A stretch of DNA of 64,000 bases from Patiria miniata. Lineage: Eukaryota > Echinodermata > Asteroidea > Valvatida > Asterinidae. A program made the translations under genes and the position numbers. Positions 10,088-20,699 of the stretch are shown here, piece after piece; the first letter of the stretch is position 1, and the number at the start of each line of letters is the position of its first letter. The notes under the pieces were generated by a model. It did no database searches and was not told where the DNA came from. It saw nothing but the letters and a program-made list of their open reading frames with translations. Where the stretch lies: assembly GCF_015706575.1 (NCBI RefSeq), contig NW_024037060.1:3476515-3540514 (forward strand), in the 5' to 3' direction.

Positions 10088-10940
10088 GCGGTACCACTTT
10101 AAAAACAAATATTAAAACGGGCACATAATAAATGAGTTTCATTCGATTACAAATACTCGCTGTCACAAGACAGCAACGCAGACTCCCCCCCCCCCCCCCA
10201 CCCCCGGACGTCGGATTTGTAAAAAAAAAAAAATACTAATACTAATAAATAAAATGAAGGTCATCTAAGAATATTTTTTTGAAAAAAAGACGTCGTCGGG
10301 AACTGACATATATACACAAGGCGTGTCCAATTTTTATATGAAAATAATTGCTTCATCATATTACTTTATAAAGAAAATTGTCCCCGAAAAAAAAATCAAG
10401 TTTTTGTATTGTTAATATGCAGTCGACTCTCGTTATATTCTGTTTAATAATAACTTTGGTAACATATACATGTACCTTGGTCTCGACTGTGTTTTTTATG
10501 TACACAATGAATAGGACCAAAGCTCCTCTGAATAATTTACATACAACATTCTGATATAGAAAACGTTTGGCTAGGTCCAGCCTATAGTTATTTTTAACGG
10601 AAGTCAACTGTTTATACCTCCCCTCCCAAAAGTACGCCCCCTACGTTGATAAAGAAAATGAACCAGTGTGCGAAGACGAAAATGTCCTCAATCGGCCTTC
10701 GTGAGCAGGCATGTAGCACCATCTAACACTTCCATAGTTCGCAATCTCTCCGCTCTCAGTACAGGCGTAAAAACAGAGGTTTATGCTCCAGACTTCGAGT
10801 CCACGGCAGTGCACTTTCTTTCCACATTTTTATTGGCCCCACAACCGGGGAAACAGATCGAGACGGGGTGGGTATGGTGATCTGCGCTTCCCGGCCCGAT
10901 GAAAACTTCAAGTCACTCTTCTGAAGTCTCTCAACAGAAA

Positions 10941-11116
10941 CTACATATCGTTATCCCGTAAAAACTTGGCGAGTTCCTCGTTGAACGGAGCGTACCACTG
11001 GTCAAGGGCTGACCGAGTGATGTTCAGTAGCTCCCCTCCGACCTTCCGATTGAAGCGGGGGCCGTTTTTCATTTTCTTCTTGCATATTTCTCTGATGGTT
11101 TCGTCACTGAGTTTTT
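10941..11116 (-). CDS. CHST15-like exon 8, C-terminus
   Basis: This exon encodes KLSDETIREICKKKMKNG, then LDQWYAPFNEELAKFL and the stop at 10941. The second block matches the LRDFYRPFNARLAQVL end of CHST15. Confidence 0.9.
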
Positions 11117-14100
11117 CTGAATTGTCATATTGAAAAGGGAAACAAGAAAGTTTACACATTTTACAGAATGGTACTGATATTCGTTCTCTTCTAAGACGTT
11201 TTAAGGTATCTCTCCCTGCTGACTGACAGTATTTAAAAAAGAATTAAATTCTGTGTGTTCTGTATTTTACTGAGCCGATTTTTCTCCTGCAATCGTTGTC
11301 CCATCTCAAATTCATAGTTTTATGTTATGCAAGACTTTTTGTGGGGTATCACATCCAAAAAGTACCCCAAAATGTATCTAATTTATACAATATTTACCGA
11401 AACGCATTTTAAAAGAAATGTGTCTTCAACAATGATATGTTAAAAAACACAACGGAAACAAAAAATAACGTGAACGAACTTTTCAATCGCGTACCTTGTT
11501 CTAAAAAGGAGTACAACTTTGGAAGCCACTTTTCGCAGTTGCCTTTCCAGTCCTCCAATTGCAACACAAAAATCTGGTCACGTGGGAACGCTTGCAGCCA
11601 ATCACGGAGATACACAACATAATGGCTGACTGTTATCCGCTGTATTATTGGAAATCAAATTCGTAATGTAAGTCAATCTATTTAAACTAATCTATTAAAA
11701 AAAATAAAAAATACAAGGAGTTGGAACCCGTGTTCTAATTTTGAATAGGTATTACTTTTTCTTCCCGCAAAGTAAATTAAAGCAAAGAAAAGGGAAAAAC
11801 ATAGCTATCAATACATTTCTTTTAATTCAATCTGGGGCGAACCCAGACTGGCACCTTGAGGCGGCAAAACATGCAAAACAAAATCAGGCCAACTTTATGG
11901 CCAACGCAATTCTCCAAACTTTTCACGAGGCAAAGAAAGACAAGGCCCTCGGTATTTGACAAGCCAAATGAGGTCTCAATTCAACTTTTGAAGAAGTTTT
12001 TTCTTCAACATTCTGCACCTGAGAGTGAAACCAAGAGATTTGAATGTGAAGCAAAAGACAGTCACTATATAGACTGGTTCAGTAGTCTGGTTGCATGACT
12101 ATTGGAGAATGTGTATGAATCATCACCCGATGTTGTTGTTTTTTTTGAACAGTTGATTGATGCAATACTAAAGTGGTGTTGGTCATGGGCGAGACAATAA
12201 ATTCATACACAACTTTTACAAATTCGACAACAAAAATTACCGCACGTAAGGACTCCGCGTAGTCGTATGAGCAAGATCGCAAGAATCGCCCTTTGCCCAT
12301 GCAAGCTTTCAATATTGCTATAGACATTAGAACATCTCGGTGAAATGTAATGACGTTGACTTTTGGTCCCTCCCATCCATTCTTGCGCCGTCGTAGGAAG
12401 TTGATGTATAAATAGTCCGAGAAGGCTCTGACAGATGAAATTGTGGAACGAGAAAAAAAGCAAGTAAATTTAGGAACTACATGTATAAGTAAAATGTTTG
12501 AATAAGTCTCATCTCATGGGTAAATGATATTACTGCACGTTTGGGGCAGCTACGAAAGTACTGGGGCGAGAACCCGATGTGGGTCCTCGTGTGGTGTTCA
12601 AGAACTATAATGCACAGTCAAACCGGACTGACTTTGTCCATGGGAACGAGGTAGGTGTGAACGTCATTGTGAATGCATATAGTTACCAACGCCACAACCA
12701 CGTTCTCGAGGTCCATTCCATACTAGTTGTCAGACTAGTAGAGTGCAGTGATGGTGTCTGTTCAAACACCATGACACGAGGTTGCCGATACCAACTTCGA
12801 GCTACAACAATCGGGTCAGTTTTTGTTACCGACAATGCTAACCATTGTGCGATAACTCACTAGCCAGTACCAACACACCCATTGTGAAAGTTTTGAACTA
12901 CGTTGAGACTGAGAGTACAGACAATCTAGGTGGACTTGTTTACTCACCTTTCTATCGGATCGCGTAAAAGAAAGATTATCTTGGACTTGGGCAGGACCTG
13001 GTGTATTAATTCCGCTGTGACGTACAACGGTTCGTTAGCAGTGGGGAAAAAAAGGCGCCAGTTGTCGTTTTTCCAAGCGGTGGCCACGGACGCGTCCCCT
13101 GTCGTCCAAAAAGTTTCACAAATTATTCAGTCAATTACAAGGTTGGATTCCTATTACAACGGGGGGCATCTCTTTTGCACGATGAAAACAAATGACCTCT
13201 AAATGACAAACACGTTGATTGGGAAGCACAACTTGCCGAAATTTAGTTAATGACATTTTACATGTACTATGACTATTCAAATCTATTTTTTTTTTTTAAA
13301 TGACTGAGTTTATGAACTCCCTTTATCGGAGAGTCCCTAAAGATTTCAAGAGGCTTCAACGTAGATGTATTATAAACTATAGCTCCTGTGTAGATCGTTA
13401 TTCAAGATCTGATCGGATGTTTCAAAACTCTCTTCGCTGGAAAGAGGGTAATTTCTGACACCTACCCGAAATAAGATTTTTCGATGCACTTGCATTGGCT
13501 GAAATCCTTTTCGCCAATGTTTGGAAATTTCCGGTATATTCCAGCAACGATCCTGTTGAAATGAAATGACACACATAATAACATTAATATACCGGTGATC
13601 ATTCATTATTCTATTTACTATAGCGGATCGCGTTGAGTGGCATGTGTTGGTTGACAAGAACACTCTGACATCCCACCATTTCGTGATTGGTCAGATCGAA
13701 GCCCTCCCAACCCAAGCTCCGCCCTCATGGGTCTATACGAGTTTCAATTGGTCAGTAAGTGCATGACGTACCATTAAATCGGTTGCGTGTCCACCAATGG
13801 GGTTCCTTCTTCTTTGTCCGGACAATGCCCGGATGCCGGTAAAGTTTAGCATAGACGTCGCTGGTACCGCACTTCGGGAAACCAGCCACAAAGAAGGATG
13901 GTAAGCAGTTCAATTCCTCGGTTCGAGGGTCTGTCCAGCAAGGGCTTCTGATATTGGGGAGAAATTTGCTCGGGAAAGCATCAAATACCTGTAAAAGAGT
14001 GTCCGTGGAAATTAGTTTGAGTGGGCGGTGTCAGAATGTGGAAATTAGCGGTACTTGTGCGGACTCGCCGGGAAACAGCTAAGTTACACTGGTCATGTCG

Positions 14101-15723
14101 TGCTATAGGGTGATTCAGCCGTAGTCGTATACGGCTTGGCTAATAATATCGGACACAGTTGAGCAGTCACGATTCCAACCGTAGGAGTTATATTGAGAAC
14201 TATGTTCAGAGCAATTTTGGACCTTGCGCACAGCTTAATATCCATATTCCTGAGTTCATTATCTTGTTTAGGTCATTTTGAACTGCGCGTGCTTTTATAA
14301 ATAAGGAAAATAAATTTGCAGCTATTATTTCTCATTTAAAAGTCTCTCTAAATCGTCTGGAATGAAACATAATATTTAAACACACCTTTGTCTAAAAAAA
14401 AATCAAAAGCAGCGAAAATATCTCGAACTCATTATAATGTGGCAATAAAAAGTCATTGCAAATGTTTCATTGTTTATAGTTGCAAACGGGCAAGTCCTAG
14501 AATTGGCGCACATTAACAGGGTTCGACCTGAACTTGTTTAACTAGCCAGCCGGGTTTATGAAACAGACTCTTAACAACAGACTAGCCCGCAGGCATTTTC
14601 ACTAGCCCGGGAAGTTACATATTACATGCAACAATGTGCATGTAGAACGTGTATCCTGAGGCAATCTTGTCAGCGTTTTTAAAAAACAGATCTAATAATT
14701 TAACCCTAAACAGATAATAAATTTAGACACAAATTAATTCAGGTTTGCTTTCTGAATTTTATGATTGATTTCTTCCTGTCCTTTCATCTTTGCTGTATCC
14801 CAATAATTGTTGACTCGCCTGCCGGACTATTTTGACTAGCATTTGGCTAGCGGGCTACCGCTAAAGTCGAACCCTGAGTAATACTATATCGCATATAGGT
14901 AACGAAAGTTTAACTCTCCAAGATATTCTACATTTCAGGTAATTTTTTTATTCTACTGTTGGGCATCTGCATGGAGAATACTCACAAGAAATGTTATGTC
15001 ATTAGTCTTTACGATGGGATATGTAATTAAGGAAACATGGAGTTAATTATACGTATGTGACAAAAAATGGGACTTTTTCTTGGACATCCAAACAAAAACA
15101 AATTTCTCAATTCTAGGTCTCCCAATTGTGGTCTCGTTTTCATGATGGGGTCGATATCGCTTTGTCCTCAGGCTATGGGGGGGGGGTTACGTGTTAATAA
15201 AAAAAAGACATCTTTAATCTTTTACCTCTGGTGCAAAACGGTACAATGCCCGTGGTACATTGGCATAAGTTGCTTTTGCAAATGGTTCTGACACATTAGT
15301 CCGAGTCTGATTGTTGGTCAAGTTCACAGGTTGGTCGTAGTCGAACGAGGACAAACTGCCCATTCCACGGACGAAGTCTTCGAGAAGATCTTCGCCTCCA
15401 TCATCCTCATCCGTCCTGCCATGAGGTCCGCTCCGCTCTTGCTCCACCGACCAGTCGATGCTGTAGCCGAGTACGAGGGCAAGCACTAGCAACGTTGGGA
15501 AAGCGAAGACGCAAAACTGCTTGCAAATTCTCTGTAGGTAGAGAGAAAAACTGTAAATAATTTGAGGAACCAAAAGATATATAGATATTATTTACTGAAA
15601 CAATCAGAGAGAAAAGTGAGTTTCTCGTTGAAGTCTCATTGAAAGTACCGGTCACCGGCCTCCGTAAAATCAAAGCGGGCGGGGGCTAACCTCGACCCCA
15701 GTGTTCGAGCAGTACGCGCCCAT
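10941..15723 (-). CDS. CHST15-like carbohydrate sulfotransferase, eight exons, about 433 residues
   Basis: This is a Golgi type II membrane sulfotransferase that should move sulfate from PAPS to a glycan. The closest family is N-acetylgalactosamine 4-sulfate 6-O-sulfotransferase (CHST15), which makes chondroitin sulfate E. The exons are 15691-15723, 15226-15531, 13772-13988, 13466-13552, 12948-13098, 12241-12427, 11495-11639 and 10941-11116; every phase matches. Residues 17-38 form a signal anchor (FPTLLVLALVLGY). Sequons lie at about Asn81, 85 and 90. FPSKFLPNIRSPCW matches the CHST15 stem. GFPKCGTSD (149-157) is the 5'-phosphosulfate loop with Lys152, and KEPHWWTR follows. LLRDPIER (to residue 265) then SDYLY is the 3'-phosphate motif. 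The C-terminus has the YAPFNEELAKFL block. It is shorter than mammalian CHST15 because the stem is reduced. Substrate choice is inferred; echinoderm-type genomes can hold several paralogues. Confidence 0.9.
11495..11639 (-). CDS. CHST15-like exon 7
   Basis: This exon encodes RITVSHYVVYLRDWLQAF and IFVLQLEDWK, matching the VYLLDWLSVF and LILRLED segments of CHST15. The acceptor is AATAATACAG and the donor G/GTACGC in phase 1. Confidence 0.9.
11840..12035 (+). repeat. Dispersed repeat shared with 31625-31850, in CHST15-like intron 6
   Basis: The plus strand here resembles the minus strand of 31625-31850. Both carry a long A-rich block leading to CAATTY...TTYTTCAACATT-type sequence and both can be read as broken peptides with a similar end. 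It looks like a degraded low-copy element. It lies between sulfotransferase exons 6 and 7 and is not one of them. Confidence 0.4.
12241..12427 (-). CDS. CHST15-like exon 6
   Basis: The exon begins AFSDYLYINF, completing the 3'-phosphate motif with its conserved SDY. It continues through FHRDVLMSIAILKACMGKG to AESLRA. CHST15 has the matching Cys-Met block at this place. The donor is G/GTAATT in phase 0. Confidence 0.88.
12948..13098 (-). CDS. CHST15-like exon 5, GDAS and RDP motif
   Basis: This exon encodes DASVATAWKNDNW, then KIIFLLRDPIE, the start of the 3'-phosphate-binding motif. The Arg of RDPIER is split across the following intron (AG/A). The donor is GTGAGT. Confidence 0.9.
13466..13552 (-). 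CDS. CHST15-like exon 4
   Basis: The exon has 87 bases and encodes SLLEYTGNFQTLAKRISANA and a short tail. It corresponds to the linker before the GEAS block of CHST15. The acceptor is CATTTCAACAG and the donor G/GTAGGT; it is phase 1 on both sides. Confidence 0.85.
13772..13988 (-). CDS. CHST15-like exon 3, 5'-phosphosulfate-binding loop
   Basis: This exon carries FLPNIRSPCW, CLPSFFVAGFPKCGTSDVY and KEPHWWTRNRFN, the strongest CHST15 matches in the gene. The acceptor is TTTTACAG and the donor G/GTACGT in phase 1. Confidence 0.92.
14518..14875. mobile_element. 358-bp TIR element in CHST15-like intron 2
   Basis: The ends are AGGGTTCGAC and GTCGAACCCT. Just inside them the motifs ACTAGCC and GGCTAG recur in opposite orientation. 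A related fragment (CAGGGTTCGACTGCACAATTG) starts at about 53446. It is non-coding and probably a MITE. Confidence 0.6.
15226..15531 (-). CDS. CHST15-like exon 2, signal anchor and acidic stem
   Basis: This exon has 102 codons after a strong CTCTCTACCTACAG acceptor. It starts RICKQFCVFAFPTLL and runs through the membrane span into an acidic stem (TDEDDGGEDLLED) with three N-glycosylation sequons. The donor is GAG/GTAAAA. Confidence 0.85.
15691..15723 (-). CDS. CHST15-like exon 1 (start codon)
   Basis: ATG at 15723 opens MGAYCSNTGVE, followed by a GTTAGC donor in phase 0 that fits exon 2. The alternative is reading through from an ATG at 15573 inside the pyrimidine-rich acceptor of exon 2, which seems less likely. 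This is the least certain exon of the gene. Confidence 0.5.
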
Positions 15724-15746
15724 CACTACCTGCTCTCTCACCCTGG

Positions 15747-15792
15747 TATTGGATCATTTGCATGTGCAAGATTTTTGAACACGTATGCAAAT
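15747..15792 (-). promoter_or_regulatory. Candidate promoter of the CHST15-like gene: CCAAT box and two octamer motifs
   Basis: Reading towards the gene on the minus strand there is an octamer at 15785-15792 and another in opposite orientation at 15756-15763 (ATGCAAAT/ATTTGCAT, both perfect). A CCAAT box follows at 15748-15752. The start codon is at 15723. Motif presence is certain; function is inferred from position and known POU-factor binding. Confidence 0.45.
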
Positions 15793-15923
15793 GAGGAACA
15801 GTCTGGTGCCTGCGTTTGCGTTACATTTGCGTTTGTTTTTGTATGCGGTGTCTGGGGTAAAAGCAGAGTCAATTCGTCGTAGCGCGAGCATGGCGTAAGT
15901 TACGAAAAACACGATTTATTTAA

Positions 15924-16437
15924 AGGGAATATACATCATTTGCTTTTGCTGTAATTTTCAGAAATGGATGGAATTGGGGGGTTGGAAATATAAAGCAAAT
16001 ATAGTTGCACTGACTTTTTGGAGGTTTTGGGTTCGAAAATGCTATAAAAACCAAGAAAAACGATCATTTTCCTGTAGTCTGGTTCCCTGACTCCATATAA
16101 GAAGAAACAGAGCAGTTTACATACATTGGGGAATTGTAAGGTCAGGGAACCAGTCTAGCTGGCTCGTACCCGTTCATAGGTGTGTAATCGATTGCAAACA
16201 AGTGCAATGGTCAATTGGGGCCAGTATTTGAAAAAAAGCCAGTTGTTTCCAACGCTGATCGGCCGATCAGCGTTGGAAATTGATACAAAAATACCACTTT
16301 TCTTGAAAATGACAGTATACCAGGTGCCATAATTTTACAGGATGCTTCAGGCTGTCATTTACCAACATCCTATTAAGGTATTTCGCAAAAACTTGGTAGT
16401 TTTTTTTTCCGATGTTTGCAAATGTTGTATATTCCCT
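15924..16437 (-). mobile_element. TTAA-flanked MITE, copy A (514 bp)
   Basis: TTAA at 15920-15923 and 16438-16441 flank terminal repeats AGGGAATATACA and TGTATATTCCCT. Inside are two smaller palindromes: CTGGTTCCCTGAC...GTCAGGGAACCAG and a GATCGGCCGATC-centred one. The same order is found at 35803-36320 and 48075-48617. A TTAA target and short TIR fit a piggyBac-type non-autonomous element. Confidence 0.75.
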
Positions 16438-16721
16438 TTAATTAAATTGTTACGATCCTACCGAGACAGCATGTAGTATCACATTTCATTTTAATATGAA
16501 CAAATTGGGAAGGAAATACGTATTTTCGAGAAGGCGTGGACGAATAATCGCGAAAACACGTAGTGCACGTTGTGAATAACAACACCAAGTACACGACAAA
16601 AATCCATTGCTAGCCAATTGCCGTATCGAATCAGGATGCAGGAAGAACTTTCCTATCCCTATTGGAAACTAGGTTGGAAATAAAGTAAGCACTGGGGACG
16701 AGGTTGGGCGGGGGCTGGATT

Positions 16722-16876
16722 ACAGAAAACACAAAGTGAGTAAATTTGACTCATTATCGTAAAAAAAATGAGTCATTTTGTCCGTGTAGTGACACATTTT
16801 GGCTCAAAGTACCACACGGACAAAATGACTCATTTTTTACGATATTGAGTCCAATTACTCACTTTGTGTTTTCTGT
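16722..16876. repeat. 155-bp foldback element
   Basis: The left arm begins ACAGAAAACACAAAGTGAGT and contains AAAATGAGTCATTTTGTCCG. The right arm is its near-exact reverse complement. Arms are about 65 bases and the loop about 25 bases. Each arm carries TGAGTCA (AP-1-like). It is probably a MITE. Confidence 0.75.
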
Positions 16877-18419
16877 CAATTCCTAGGTGGCGCTCTTCAA
16901 AGCGGAAGATCACTATGGCACCGTCGATGATAGGTGACGCTTTTCATATCATGTCAACGTTCGCGCAATGAAACAGTAGGGCACTCGTGAAAAAAGGGCA
17001 CTCGTTAAAAACATACCTCCCCTCGCTGGCTAGCCACACACTGCACACACCGTACCTCTAAGATGGCCGCAGAGCAAAAAATCTATTACACGGTTTCTCA
17101 ACGTATTATTTACCCCAGTGTATAGTGAGGAAAAAAGTTGACCAAGTTAATTTTTTTTTGGATTTTTGATCCGCCCTCTATTTTTTGTATTTACAAAAAT
17201 GCTGGAAGATCTTATTGCTCATGTATTAATGCACTGCATTCAATTGACTTAACGTCTATGATATACAACATAGTTGAGCTTACCTTTCTACGATACATTT
17301 TTCGTTTGGTTTACCGTACACCAGAATCAGTCAAATCTTAATGGAGAAGCGTACAAACAGTGATGACGGGAGCATCCCCGTTTATCTTGTTGTTAAGCTT
17401 CACCCTTTCGTGTTTACTTTTCCCTCCCGGTTTTAACATTTACCCGGCTTCCCAATTCCAAGCATTGTCGTTTGTTGGTTGTTCCCCCTAGTGTCCCGGC
17501 CGTTTTTCATGATTACGTAACATTTTAAATAAGAATAGGAGACTATTGTGCTGTATGCTAGGTATCGTGAATCAGTCGGCATGTTACAACCGGTTTACGG
17601 CCTAGCGCCATACAGTTCATGCTAGTGATGCTAGTACCGTGAAAAGGGGTCACTCTATATATTGCATGTGATGCAGTAAATTCCGATATATGACGATAAA
17701 GTACAACTCGGATGAAAATTAGAAAGTTTGACCAATTCCAGGTGAAATCAACGGTCCAAACAGGGTGGCCTCGATAAGAGAATGATAACGATAGCTTGGA
17801 AGACCATGGTTTTGTGAACTGTAGAAATGAGTTCGAGTGGCATTATGACCGAAACATTTGCCATAAGAGGGCGCACTACGCACCGTCCATTATTACGTTG
17901 TAGCGTCTTGGGCCAAGACTAACTCGCGCGCGCTGCATGCAGTAGTGAGCAAGCACCACTGTATATACTCGGTGGGTCAAGTTGCGGGCGCGGGCTTGGT
18001 TCGTCTTTTGACTGGAGCTTGAGTTCCTTTCTTCCTCCATGGTCTGAGCATGTTCTGAGGTACTTAAAGCTTTGTTTACAAAATGCTAACGTGTTATGGG
18101 TAATCCTTACTTTTAGGACACCTCTATTTTTTACGAGTTCTGTTCAAAACTGACTTTTGCAGATGACTGTCCAGTACCAAAGTGACTTTTGCAGGCTAAA
18201 GCAGTCTTTTTCTATGTTAGTTGCAATTTTGAAAGCACTTTTAAAGAAAATGTGACTTTCCTACCTTTTTTCACAGTCAGACGTGCATGTTGTAGTTCTC
18301 ACACGCGTGAAAGCCCTACATAATGAAAGCCCGATGCTGATTGGCTGCTAAAAAAATAATTAAGACGTTTATTTTTTATCAGCCAATCAGCATCGAGCTT
18401 TCATTGGAATGTCGGACAC

Positions 18420-18602
18420 TTCGCCCCATTTCCACGTCCCCCCATGTCACTTCGCCCCTAACCACTTCGCCCCATTCCCACTTCGCCCCATTCCCACTTC
18501 GCCCCATTCCCACATCGCCCCATCCCCACTTCGCCCCATTCCCACTTCGCCCCATTCCCACTTCGCCCCATCCCCACTTCGCCCCATCCCCACTTCGCCC
18601 CA
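18420..18602 (+). repeat. 16-bp minisatellite, unit ACTTCGCCCCATTCCC, left array
   Basis: This holds about ten head-to-tail units with small variants (CATCCCC for CATTCCC). The same units occur in reverse complement at 19893-20068, so the two arrays face each other inside one transposon. Open frames through the array are repeat artefacts. Confidence 0.85.
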
Positions 18603-19080
18603 GCCGTTACATGAAGAAAAAAAATCTCATCTATTTTTTGGCTTAAAAAAACAATTTCAATAGATTCACTAATTGCTAACCAACGAAAAGAATTAGCCCA
18701 TCACCAAATGAACAATTCATAACCAACCTCTCAAGCTAGGCTCTCCCCTACCGAGAAAAAAGCTTGAAGTAAAAGATCCAACTTTGTTCCCAACCCGGCT
18801 ATACCAACCCGTCTCCCACTTATCTGAGAATGACAATACCTTTGACATCCTAATTTCACTCTTGGAGGAACCAATCTCATGTAAATGAAGTTGTAAGTGT
18901 CACATATCAGACAAATTTTGACGGAACATTTTCCTCAAGGCAGTGAGTTCCTTTTAACTCACTGACCCATACCTACGGGATTCTTTGAATCCAGTGGCTG
19001 ATGATTTTATTCACAAGCCAATAGGAGAGGCGTCTCTGAATGGGATAGAGCCATCATTTCTCTCATCTGTGTCTCGAGCA

Positions 19081-19594
19081 CAAGGGCGGATCCAGGGGGG
19101 GGGGCCAAAGGGGGCCGGGCCAAAGGGGGCCATGGCCCCCCCCAAAACGAAACCAATTTTTTTTTTTTTTTTTATGTGACATCGCAATAAAGGCAGGCAA
19201 TGAGTACACCACCATCTTTTCCTCAAAAAAACATTGGTTAAAGTGGTCAGAAATTGCCTCAGATCGCACCACAGAGCATCTAGAATCCAAAAATTGTTCG
19301 GGGCCCTTAACCCTAAAGGGGCCGGGTTATTTTGACCATCTCTCAGCCGGGGGGGGGGGGGGGGGGGGGGGGGGGGCGGATTCCGCCCCCCCCTAAGATC
19401 TCGGCTATCGAGTGACGAAAAATTTTGAAACTCAACACATGCATTTTCGCTACGTGCCAACCCGTGGTCCGATTTTTATGTTTTTGGTATCAAAAGATGC
19501 GCAAAGCTCGAGGCTAAAAAGTCATAACAGCTCGGGTCGCGGAAAACAATTTTTTTGAGGCTATCGCGGAAAATGTTGAGGGGGGGGGGCGGAT

Positions 19595-19649
<55 letters not shown>

Positions 19650-19768
19650 CCCCTTTAGGGTTAAGCGGGCCCCGAACCCCACGCCATAATTTTTTTGACC
19701 CACTTTTTGGGGGTACCAATTTTTTTTTTGGCCCCCCCCCCCAAAATTGTGTTCTGGATCCGCCCTTG
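19081..19768. mobile_element. Nested 688-bp TIR element with long G and C runs
   Basis: The 15-bp perfect ends are CAAGGGCGGATCCAG and CTGGATCCGCCCTTG. Flanking 8-bp repeats CTCGAGCA (19073-19080) and CTCAAGCA (19769-19776) differ by one base. Inside is a second inverted repeat (CCCTAAAGGGGCCGGG near 19310 and its complement near 19650). Runs of 28 G and 52 C are present. The same family ends occur at 51849-52064 and once near 9306. Confidence 0.75.
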
Positions 19769-19892
19769 CTCAAGCACCTCATCAGAGAGTTTGTATTTTT
19801 CCTGAGTTTCTAGATTTGGGAGCATTTATTATCTGGGGTCTTTGGCAGTTTATTTGGTCTGCACCCCTAGCCTTCACCTTTTTCATACTACA

Positions 19893-20068
19893 TGGGGCGA
19901 AGTGGGGATGGGGCGAAGTGGGGATGGGGCGAAGCGGGGATGGGCGAAATGGGGATGGGGCGAAGCGGAGATGGGGCGATCATGTGGGGATGGGGCGAAG
20001 TGGGAATGGGGCGAAGTGGTTAGGGGCGAAGTGACATGGGGCGGCGTGGAAATGGGGCGAAGCGTCCG
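19893..20068 (-). repeat. 16-bp minisatellite, right array (inverted relative to the left one)
   Basis: Units read GGGGATGGGGCGAAGT and variants, the reverse complement of the left array. Matching edge sequence (GTGACATGGGG and GGTTAGGGGCGAAG) shows that the arrays are arms of one large inverted repeat. Unit variants differ between arms, so the arrays have changed since they formed. Confidence 0.85.
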
Positions 20069-20506
20069 ACACCCTTTCATTGCATTGAGCTTTCACGTTT
20101 GCCATGCTTGGTTTTTGAGTCTGTTTTCTGGTTGTCATCGTCGTCTTTTACCCCTCAATTTCCCTCTAAAATCAAAGCCCTGCCCTCTTTCCACAAATTT
20201 AAACCTGGTGATACTCAAGAAGGTGTCATTGCCAACTGTTCAAATGTGTCAAGAAATATCAGAATGTCACTTTTGAGTGTCATTTAGTCAGCTGTTTTGG
20301 TGAGTCTTTCCCTTCCTATATAGGAACGGGGTCCTAAAAGTAAGGATTACCGTGATATGGATCAGTCAAAGCTACTTTTTTTTCTTTAGTTAAAGATTTT
20401 TGTGTACTAAGAAAGTGAATTGATGTCAATGTCATTGTAGTGTACGCAACATAAAGTTTAAACACATGTTGTAGTCTGACATGTATGACCGTACTCCTAG
20501 CTCCTA

Positions 20507-20586
20507 GTACTATGAGGCTCCACGCGGAGCCTCATAGTACTCCTAGCTCCTAGTACTATGAGGCTCCACGCGGAGCCTCATAGTTC
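20507..20586. repeat. Two tandem copies of a 34-bp palindrome, 46-bp period
   Basis: Each copy reads GTACTATGAGGCTCC, a 4-base ACGC loop, then the reverse complement. The first is perfect and the second has one mismatch at its end. Copies are joined by TCCTAGCTCCTA. Confidence 0.85.
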
Positions 20587-20699
20587 TAGGAGTAGTTGTA
20601 GTATGACCGATGACTGTGACTTGCATTGTTGCAAGTTTAATAATATGCCGTGTTGGCGTGTATGATGCGTGCACACGTGTTCTTATTCCTCCATAATGC

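Larger units (their letters stand above)
8725..10940. other. Spacer between the homeobox gene and the sulfotransferase 3' end
   Basis: No coding region was recognised. It holds one end of a GGATCCAGG-type repeat with a G-run at about 9306-9345, a long perfect palindrome at 9703-9844, and a C-run at about 10186-10200. A minus-strand AATAAA at 10082-10087 probably belongs to the sulfotransferase 3' UTR. Confidence 0.5.
18099..20351. mobile_element. 2.25-kb TIR element with nested insert and opposed minisatellites
   Basis: The ends are GGTAATCCTTACTTTTAGG and its reverse complement. They are flanked by near-identical 8-bp direct repeats, GTGTTATG (18091-18098) and GTGATATG (20352-20359). Subterminal sequence at 20110-20351 is about 90 percent like 33115-33330, a second copy. 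No transposase frame is present. An 8-bp duplication fits hAT-, P- or Merlin-like families; which one is not decided. Confidence 0.7.

Noticed and set aside
12579..12863. 94-codon plus-strand frame inside the sulfotransferase gene
   Set aside because: It lies in intron 5 of the minus-strand gene and has no recognisable similarity.
19011..19782. Poly-proline and poly-glycine open frames
   Set aside because: They are translations of C and G runs inside transposons.
18341..20080. Repetitive frames such as HFAPFPLRPIPTSP
   Set aside because: They are translations of the 16-bp minisatellite; no start or splice support.
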